From NCBI RefSeq assembly GCF_900094935.1, contig NZ_FMBA01000004.1:1-64000 (forward strand): a stretch of 64,000 bases of DNA. Reading direction: 5' to 3'. The translations under genes were made by a program, and so were the position numbers. A model generated the notes under the pieces. It made no database searches, was not told where the DNA came from, and saw nothing but the letters and a program-made list of their open reading frames with translations. Within the stretch, counting starts at the first letter, position 1, and each line of letters begins with the position of its first letter. The DNA comes from Gilliamella intestini. GTDB taxonomy: Bacteria; Pseudomonadota; Gammaproteobacteria; Enterobacterales; Orbaceae. Positions 58,204-64,000 of this stretch are shown piece after piece.

Positions 58204-59794
58204 CACTCCCTTCAAATTCTTTAAATATCCCTATCGGATTAAATTTTATTTTGGCATTAACTGGTATTTGACCTGCCAAATCTAAATGATAATTACATAC
58301 TGCACCAATAACAGGATAACCACCCGTTAAAGGGTGATCATTCAAAAATAGTACTGGCTGCCCATTAGCAGGAATTTGGATTGCGCCGATACAAGTTCCT
58401 TCACTCTGTAATTCTTGGTGTTTTTCACGACTTAATGGTTGTTCACCAGATAAGCGTAATCCAATACGATTAGAAGCTGGCGTTACTTGCCATAGCTGTG
58501 AAGTAAGAAGCTCTATTGCTTGCTGAGTAAACCAATCAGTACGCGGCCCAAGCACAATATCTAAAACAACCACATCCTCACTAGTTGGGTAATTGATAGC
58601 AGGGGTTTCAGTTAATGGAATTGGTTTTAACGCATTTGTTTGCTTTATTGCCAATGTTTGCCCTGCTTTTAGTGGCAATGGACCTACTTGTGCAAGGGTA
58701 TCAAACGCACAACTGGTTAAAATTGGCGATACTTGAAAACCACCACGCACCGCTAAATAACTACGAACGCCACATTTTACATTACCTAAACGGATAATAT
58801 CACCTACTTCTAATTGAATTGGCCGATACATGGGCGAAGTATAGGTTTCACCTTGTGAGGTGGTGATGGTGATATCGCATACAGCTCCTGTTACTGCAAC
58901 TAACATGGGGCGGTTTATTTGTGCACTAAAACCGCCTTGAGTAATTTCTAACGCTGGTTCATTAATTGAATTACCTAACACTCGGTTAGCGCTGTGTAAT
59001 GCGCTTTTATCCATCGCTCCCGATTCAGAAATACCTAACGCCGCCTGCCCAATTCGACCATTGTCTTGAAACAATGTTTGCAATCCTGTCGTTAATACTG
59101 TTATATCTTGTTGCTCAACAAGGTCTTCTTGTTTTTTAGCAGCTGATAAATGAGCAGGTAAATGATAAGTTGTTTTCGATTGACTTACATCAATAAAATG
59201 AACCCGAGTACCCGGTTTGAACAGCGCTGGCTTATCACGATAGATGTCCCAAACTGCGGTGTCAGTAATACCAATTAGTTGCCAACCACCAGGACTTGCT
59301 TGTGGGTATACACTACTAAATTCTCCTGCCAAAGCAACCGATCCTGCCGGAATACGAACTCGAGGCGACTTGCGACGCGGTACATTAAGCTGAGCCGTTT
59401 TAGATACCATATAAGCAAATCCAGGAGCAAAGCCACAAAAAGCCACTTGATACTCGTTATCAGTGTGCCTTGCAATGACTTCGGCAACCGTTATACCAAG
59501 ATAGTCTGCCACTTGAGCTAAATCTTCACCATTATAGCGAACAGGTATTGTTACCAATTCGCCAGATTGTATAACAGTTGCCGAAATATCTAATTGAGCA
59601 ATCTGCTTAGCAAGTATATTAGCACTGGTTACAATGGGGTTATAACGGATTAATAAGGTTCGTGCTGCTGGGATTATTTCATTGATATGCCAATCAGCAA
59701 TAACACCTTGAAGCACATCAGTAAGTGCCATAGTTTGCTCAAGGCTGTTTAATTCTACGATAAACGCATCGATATTAACGGGTAAAAATCGCAT
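58187..59794 (-). CDS. pxpBC: Fused 5-oxoprolinase subunits B and C (KipI-KipA)
   Basis: 535 aa. Residues ~1-215 match KipI/PxpB (FLPVNIDAFIVEL, TIPVRYNGEDLAQVAD, GFAPGFAYM, ASPGGWQLIGIT); residues ~235-535 match KipA/PxpC (GRIGQAALGISESGAMDKSALHSANRVLGN, YLAVRGGFQVSPIL, LRLSGEQPLSR). E. coli PxpB and PxpC are separate proteins acting with PxpA on 5-oxoproline; here they are one chain. The same two domains form the carboxyltransferase half of urea carboxylase. GAGGTAC precedes ATG 59794. Its stop overlaps the biotin carboxylase start by 17 bp. Confidence 0.92.
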   Translation of the reverse strand: MRFLPVNIDAFIVELNSLEQTMALTDVLQGVIADWHINEIIPAARTLLIRYNPIVTSANILAKQIAQLDISATVIQSGELVTIPVRYNGEDLAQVADYLGITVAEVIARHTDNEYQVAFCGFAPGFAYMVSKTAQLNVPRRKSPRVRIPAGSVALAGEFSSVYPQASPGGWQLIGITDTAVWDIYRDKPALFKPGTRVHFIDVSQSKTTYHLPAHLSAAKKQEDLVEQQDITVLTTGLQTLFQDNGRIGQAALGISESGAMDKSALHSANRVLGNSINEPALEITQGGFSAQINRPMLVAVTGAVCDITITTSQGETYTSPMYRPIQLEVGDIIRLGNVKCGVRSYLAVRGGFQVSPILTSCAFDTLAQVGPLPLKAGQTLAIKQTNALKPIPLTETPAINYPTSEDVVVLDIVLGPRTDWFTQQAIELLTSQLWQVTPASNRIGLRLSGEQPLSREKHQELQSEGTCIGAIQIPANGQPVLFLNDHPLTGGYPVIGAVCNYHLDLAGQIPVNAKIKFNPIGIFKEFEGSDVDHV

Positions 59795-59956
59795 TAAGTA
59801 CCTCGAAATATGATCAACATCCAATCACTAACAATACATATTTTATATTGTTTGGTCATATTAAAGGCCAAGTTTATAGCCCACTTGGTAAAGTGTTGTC
59901 TAATCATACTTTTATTTTTTTATTAATTTGATTAATTTTTCAAAATATTAACTAAT

Positions 59957-60739
59957 TTATTTATTGTTACTTTTAGCAAACGAGGCAATATTAATGCCAT
60001 TTTGTTGTAGTTTTTGTCGCACTTTTTGTGCCATCGCTAAAGCGCCAGTGCTATCGCCATGGACACAAATTGATCCTGACTCAATACGCACAAATTGCCC
60101 TTCAATAGACATCACGCCACCATCATTAACCAATTGCAACATACGATCGGCTACTAAATCAGGATCGTGCAATACAGCACCTGCTTCTTTACGCGAAACT
60201 AATGTACCATCAGCATGATACGCTCTATCAGCAAACGCTTCGGCAACTACGCTTAAGCCACTTTCTTTAGCCCAGTGAATCAATCTTGAACCAGCAAGAG
60301 CAACCAAAATCAGCGTCGAATCAACCGCACAAAGCGCATCAATCACCGCCATTGCTTGACGTTTATCGTGTGCAATAGTGTTATATAATGCGCCATGTGG
60401 TTTAACATAACTTATTTTGGTGCCGATTGATGTGGCTAATCCTTTAAGTGCACCAATTTGATAAATCACATCAGCGGTTAACTCATCAGTTGCTATATCC
60501 ATATTGCGACGACCAAAACCGACTAAATCAGGATAACCGACATGAGCACCCACTTCAACATTATTGGCTTTGGCCGCTTTCAATGTTTTTAAAATACCGG
60601 CTGGCGAACCGGCATGAAATCCACAAGCGACATTGGCACTGCTAACAACTTTTAGCATTGCCTCGTCATTACCCATTTGCCATTGACCAAAGCTTTCGCC
60701 AAGGTCACTGTTTAAATCAATACATTTGGTGATTGTCAT
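59957..60739 (-). CDS. pxpA: 5-oxoprolinase subunit A (LamB/YcsF family)
   Basis: 260 aa. [58 protein letters not shown] and [16 protein letters not shown] are the family signatures. With PxpB/PxpC it cleaves 5-oxo-L-proline using ATP. AGAGGACAAT precedes the ATG. It follows the transporter by 8 bp and is followed by pxpBC after a 162-bp gap without a clear terminator. Confidence 0.95.
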   Translation of the reverse strand: MTITKCIDLNSDLGESFGQWQMGNDEAMLKVVSSANVACGFHAGSPAGILKTLKAAKANNVEVGAHVGYPDLVGFGRRNMDIATDELTADVIYQIGALKGLATSIGTKISYVKPHGALYNTIAHDKRQAMAVIDALCAVDSTLILVALAGSRLIHWAKESGLSVVAEAFADRAYHADGTLVSRKEAGAVLHDPDLVADRMLQLVNDGGVMSIEGQFVRIESGSICVHGDSTGALAMAQKVRQKLQQNGINIASFAKSNNK

Positions 60740-60747
60740 ATTGTCCT

Positions 60748-61983
60748 CTATTTTAAATCGTTAAAAATAGTCGCAACCGACATTATGCCCATATACCAAG
60801 TCATTGCGCACACTATCACACCTGAAAATAACAACCATCTTGGATAATGATATCCAGACATAAGATCAGCTCGTCGCCAACCAATATACACAAAAATAGT
60901 CAAACCAAGCGGTAACACTAAACCATTAAAACCACCGGCAAAAACAAGTAATGATACAGGTGCTGTTCCCATAGCTAAATAGATCACAAGCGAAACAGCA
61001 ATAAAGATAATGGTGGCAAATTGGCGTTGTCTATCTGTAATTGTTCGTTTAAAAGGTGTAATAAATGTCATTGAAGTATAAGCGGCCCCAATAACACTAG
61101 TTATGGCTGCCGCCCATAAAATTAAACCAAAAAGGCGTAATCCAAGCTCGCCCAAGGCAGCCTGAAAGGCTTGCGATGCGGGATTGGCTGCATAACTTGA
61201 AATATCAATTGTCACACCACTTGCCACGACCCCTAAAATCGCTAAAAATAAAATGTAACGCATTAAACCAACAACGACAATTCCTTTTGTGGCCGCGCCT
61301 GAAACATAATCAATATGCTCTACACCAACCATACCTTTATCAAGTAAACGGTGAGCGCCAGCATAAGAAATATATCCCCCAACGGTTCCACCAACAATAG
61401 TTGTGATTGAAGCAAAATTGATATCACTCGGAAACACGGTTTCTTTTAATGCTTCACCAACTGGAGGGTGCGATGCAAATACCACAAATAACGTTAAAAC
61501 AATCATTAACAAACCAAAACCTATCATTAAACGATCAATAAAATTGCTGGCTTTACGCGACGAAAAGATATAAACCGCTAAAAGTGCACTAATTGCTCCG
61601 CCCCATTTAGGATCAAGCCCAACAAGTGCATTTAAACCTAATCCTGCGCCGGCAATATTACCAATATTAAACACTAACCCACCAAATATAATTAGTACCG
61701 CTAGCACATAACCACTAAATGGAATTGTGGCATTGGCAATGTCTGACGAGTTCATTTTGGTTAACGCAACCACTCGCCAAATATTTTGCTGAACAACAAA
61801 ATCGATAATAATAGATGCTAAAATACCAAAGCCAAAGGCAGTACCAAGCTTAACGGTAAACGTAGCGGTTTGAGTAATAAATCCTGGACCAATTGCCGAT
61901 GTCGCCATTAAAAAAATGGCACTGATTAATGAAGCACGCTGATTTTTAACAAAAGCAACGGTACTACTGCTATGATTTTCCAT
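60748..61983 (-). CDS. NRAMP-like transporter, YcsG type
   Basis: 411 aa, about eleven hydrophobic helices, of the NRAMP-related family commonly encoded beside pxpA/ycsF (YcsG in B. subtilis). The usual first-helix metal motif DPGN of true Mn/Fe NRAMPs is replaced by [16 protein letters not shown], and [18 protein letters not shown] follows, so the substrate is probably not a divalent metal. From context it may import 5-oxoproline or a related acid. GAGGAG precedes ATG 61983 at eight bases. Confidence 0.85.
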   Translation of the reverse strand: MENHSSSTVAFVKNQRASLISAIFLMATSAIGPGFITQTATFTVKLGTAFGFGILASIIIDFVVQQNIWRVVALTKMNSSDIANATIPFSGYVLAVLIIFGGLVFNIGNIAGAGLGLNALVGLDPKWGGAISALLAVYIFSSRKASNFIDRLMIGFGLLMIVLTLFVVFASHPPVGEALKETVFPSDINFASITTIVGGTVGGYISYAGAHRLLDKGMVGVEHIDYVSGAATKGIVVVGLMRYILFLAILGVVASGVTIDISSYAANPASQAFQAALGELGLRLFGLILWAAAITSVIGAAYTSMTFITPFKRTITDRQRQFATIIFIAVSLVIYLAMGTAPVSLLVFAGGFNGLVLPLGLTIFVYIGWRRADLMSGYHYPRWLLFSGVIVCAMTWYMGIMSVATIFNDLK

Positions 61984-62268
61984 ATGCATGTCTCCTCTTA
62001 ATTTATTTCTATAATGCCGTAGTAAATATAATTATATTCAATGTTATCTATAAGAAATAACCATGTCATAACTTTAACAAATTTTGATAAATGCAAATTA
62101 ATATCATTACTACTTTTTACGCCAAAAACTAATAAAAATAATTATAATGATTCATCATCCTGTAGTAATAAATTTATAATGTTCTAAAAACTTGGCATGC
62201 ACAAAATTGTATACAAAAATGTCTTTATATAATACGTATATCTTTAATTTATATGGCTAAAGATAATA

Positions 62269-62316
62269 ATTTTTGTAAAAAAGTTTCAGAAAATACTACG
62301 TTTCAGTATAAAACAA
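62269..62316 (+). repeat. Copy E of the dispersed ~47-bp repeat
   Basis: TTTTTGTAAAAAA, then GTTTCAGAAAATACTACG, then TTTCAGTATAAAACA. Located in the 651-bp gap 61984-62634, in which I see no gene or transposase remnant; the only other structure is the inverted repeat GTTTCTCA (62549-62556)/TGAGAAAC (62572-62579), which may follow the prepilin peptidase transcript. Confidence 0.7.
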
Positions 62317-62634
62317 AAACATCAATCTTATACATAATTATAATTTAATGTAATAATTTTTAAAAAATTTTTATTATATCTTTGCGTAAAGCAAGAATAA
62401 TTATCTTTTAAAACAAAATGGGGTATTAGTGTATAAGATTTGCTTGTAATCAAGCAATCACTTATTTTCTATACATTTAGGTTTACATATACTGTAATTA
62501 TCGTTCAGGTATAAGGTATTATTAGTTAATGTCATATAAGAAAGGAATGTTTCTCAATCATTTATTTAGAATGAGAAACACTAATACTGATTATCAAAAT
62601 ACACATATCATTAAGGTGAATGTTGAGTTTACTA

Positions 62635-63090
62635 TTACAATATAACCTTAAATAGTGTAATTGATGTTAAAAAATAGCTTGCGCTTATTGCAATTCCATA
62701 GGGTAATGTAATACCGCCTTCGGGTTTCTTTAAACGTTTATATATAATTACAAAGATTGCTAGTGGCAAACCAAAAAATGTAATCACAACCAAGAAAAAC
62801 AGAACGCTGCTTACAGGAATTGTTATTAAAAGTGCCGTAATTAATTTAATATCCCCCGCACCGGCTAATCGGCAATAAAACATAAGCAAACCACAGATTA
62901 AAAATATTGCTGATGCACCATAATTTAGCTGTCCTTGACCAAACAAAAAGTTTAAAATAGCCAGAATGAATATTATTATGACGATTTTATTTGAGATTAT
63001 TCGGTACTTCCAATCCGTATAACAAGAAACTAACAAACACAGCCAAATCGCCAAAATAATAATATCATTAATTAATCCTTGGTTAATCAT
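62635..63090 (-). CDS. A24 prepilin peptidase, short (CpaA/TadV-like)
   Basis: 151-aa membrane aspartic protease with about five helices and no N-terminal methylase domain. The two catalytic Asp are in CYTDWKYRIISN and AGAGDIKLITALL. Such enzymes cleave type IV prepilins, including Tad/Flp pilins. Its start overlaps the RCC1-repeat gene by 1 bp (TAATG), implying coupled translation. Other pilus genes are probably beyond the right edge. Confidence 0.9.
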   Translation of the reverse strand: MINQGLINDIIILAIWLCLLVSCYTDWKYRIISNKIVIIIFILAILNFLFGQGQLNYGASAIFLICGLLMFYCRLAGAGDIKLITALLITIPVSSVLFFLVVITFFGLPLAIFVIIYKRLKKPEGGITLPYGIAISASYFLTSITLFKVIL

Positions 63091-64000
63091 TAGTAACCTT
63101 GCCCTGGAATATAGTTTTCACCATAAACTTTTTTCATTTCATCTGTAACAAATTTTAATTCTACTCCTGGCCAATTAACTGCACCGGTTCCTGAGCGAAA
63201 TTTATTTGTGCCAGGAAAGCCAACGCCAAAAACTTTACCTTCATCATTCCAATACAGTAGGCTTTCTTTACCTCCATCAACTTTTGTTAAATTGCCAATA
63301 TGGCTTTTAATCGTTGGTATTGCTTCATATATTATATGATTAAAAGCACCAGCAGTTACACCCCATACTGATATTTTATTGCTTTTTGTGGTAGCAATAC
63401 ATCCTGCATAGCGACAATATAACATACCAACATTACCGGTAATTAATTGAGGATCTTTTATGCCTCTTTCGCACCGACTATCATAATGAGAGTCACAACC
63501 AATTCCTATGTGATTTGCTGCCCCCATAGAGTAAACGTCAGCGGATGATGTTACAAAAGTCGTGAACCGATTTCCGCCTGTTATCTGCATAATATTTTTT
63601 CCATCAACGGGTAAATTTGTGATTTGTTTCGGAGCAAAATTATAAACATGGACAGGTATATTTTCAAAACCAAATGCATTTGATTCTTCATCCCCCCAGG
63701 CAAAAACTTCGCCATTATCATTAATAGCATAACCGCTTTCATAAGCCGCTCCGATTAATACTACCGGTCTATTATTAAAATACTTTTGTGCAATACGATT
63801 AACTCCAACTATTGATCTTCTTGTTCCTTGCCCTGCTTGCCCATAAAGATTATATCCCCAAGAATAAACCTCGCCACTTCTTGTTAATGCATAAGAAGTA
63901 TATTCCCCTGCATTAATCATGATAACATCTTTATTATCTAACACTAAAGCAGGCGAGGTTGGATAACCGTAGTATTTACCTCCGGCAGCTTCCTGATAGC
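63090..64000 (-). CDS. RCC1-repeat protein, partial, next to prepilin peptidase
   Basis: The frame is open to the window edge (first visible residues YQEAAGGKYYGYPTSPALVLDN), so the N-terminus is missing. The visible ~303 residues contain RCC1/BLIP-II-type propeller repeats: SYALTRSGEVYSWGYNLYGQ, SGYAINDNGEVFAWGDEESNAFG, TTFVTSSADVYSMGAANHIG, CIATTKSNKISVWG and LLYWNDEGKVFGVG. Two Cys pairs (GCDSHYDSRCERG; LYCRYAGC) suggest an extracytoplasmic protein. The coupling with a prepilin peptidase suggests a pilin-fused or pilus-borne adhesin, with a pilin-type N-terminus expected outside the window. Confidence 0.85.
   Translation of the reverse strand, partial: YQEAAGGKYYGYPTSPALVLDNKDVIMINAGEYTSYALTRSGEVYSWGYNLYGQAGQGTRRSIVGVNRIAQKYFNNRPVVLIGAAYESGYAINDNGEVFAWGDEESNAFGFENIPVHVYNFAPKQITNLPVDGKNIMQITGGNRFTTFVTSSADVYSMGAANHIGIGCDSHYDSRCERGIKDPQLITGNVGMLYCRYAGCIATTKSNKISVWGVTAGAFNHIIYEAIPTIKSHIGNLTKVDGGKESLLYWNDEGKVFGVGFPGTNKFRSGTGAVNWPGVELKFVTDEMKKVYGENYIPGQGY

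Overview
The window is AT-rich gammaproteobacterial chromosome. Gene content and order recall Enterobacterales and Pasteurellales: modEF/modABC, yoaA-tsaB, hinT-lpoB-nagZ and rpsF-priB-rpsR-rplI. The low GC, decayed insertion sequences and a cellobiose-type PTS locus suggest an Orbaceae-like host-associated bacterium such as Gilliamella. The taxonomic guess is inference; the class-level placement is firm.

Layout. 1-450: remnant of an IS481-type transposase. 452-3222: yoaB and uvrB, with a consensus DnaA box upstream. 3223-7934: molybdate genes, modE-modF divergent from modABC, with a ModE-type palindrome between them. 7913-10858: lpxH, ppiB, folD and a YggN-like exported protein. 10907-11640: a second decayed IS481-type transposase. 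11904-14838: grxA, tsaB, yoaA. 15134-36775: a large envelope-polysaccharide island with four GT8 genes (one broken), two GT9 genes, two tandem MsbA-type flippases, rmlBACD for dTDP-L-rhamnose, a 960-aa HAD-like/RgpF fusion, a pyruvyltransferase, a GT2 enzyme and a HAD-like protein. Together these look like lipooligosaccharide core plus a rhamnose-containing glycan. 36963-40221: tyrR-like regulator, nagZ, lpoB, hinT. 40613-41992: ribosomal operon. 42126-43551: ChaB-like gene and exported hydrolase, bracketed by an exact 137-bp duplication of the rplI 3' end. 43850-45553: ggt. 46165-52333: beta-glucoside PTS operon. 52589-53640: YciI-like pseudogene, second chaB copy and another IS remnant. 53685-56144: acuI-like reductase and sstT. 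56440-61983: NRAMP-like transporter, pxpA, fused pxpBC and a biotin carboxylase-BCCP fusion. 62635-64000: prepilin peptidase and an RCC1-repeat protein cut by the window edge.

The most interesting points are: the 56440-61983 operon, whose parts match a split urea-carboxylase-like enzyme (BC-BCCP plus a KipI/KipA carboxyltransferase-like protein); the polysaccharide island with an apparently catalytically dead HAD domain fused to a rhamnan-synthesis domain; the rplI-derived direct repeats flanking a small cargo segment; the RCC1/prepilin-peptidase pair; and a ~47-bp repeat present five times in intergenic DNA.
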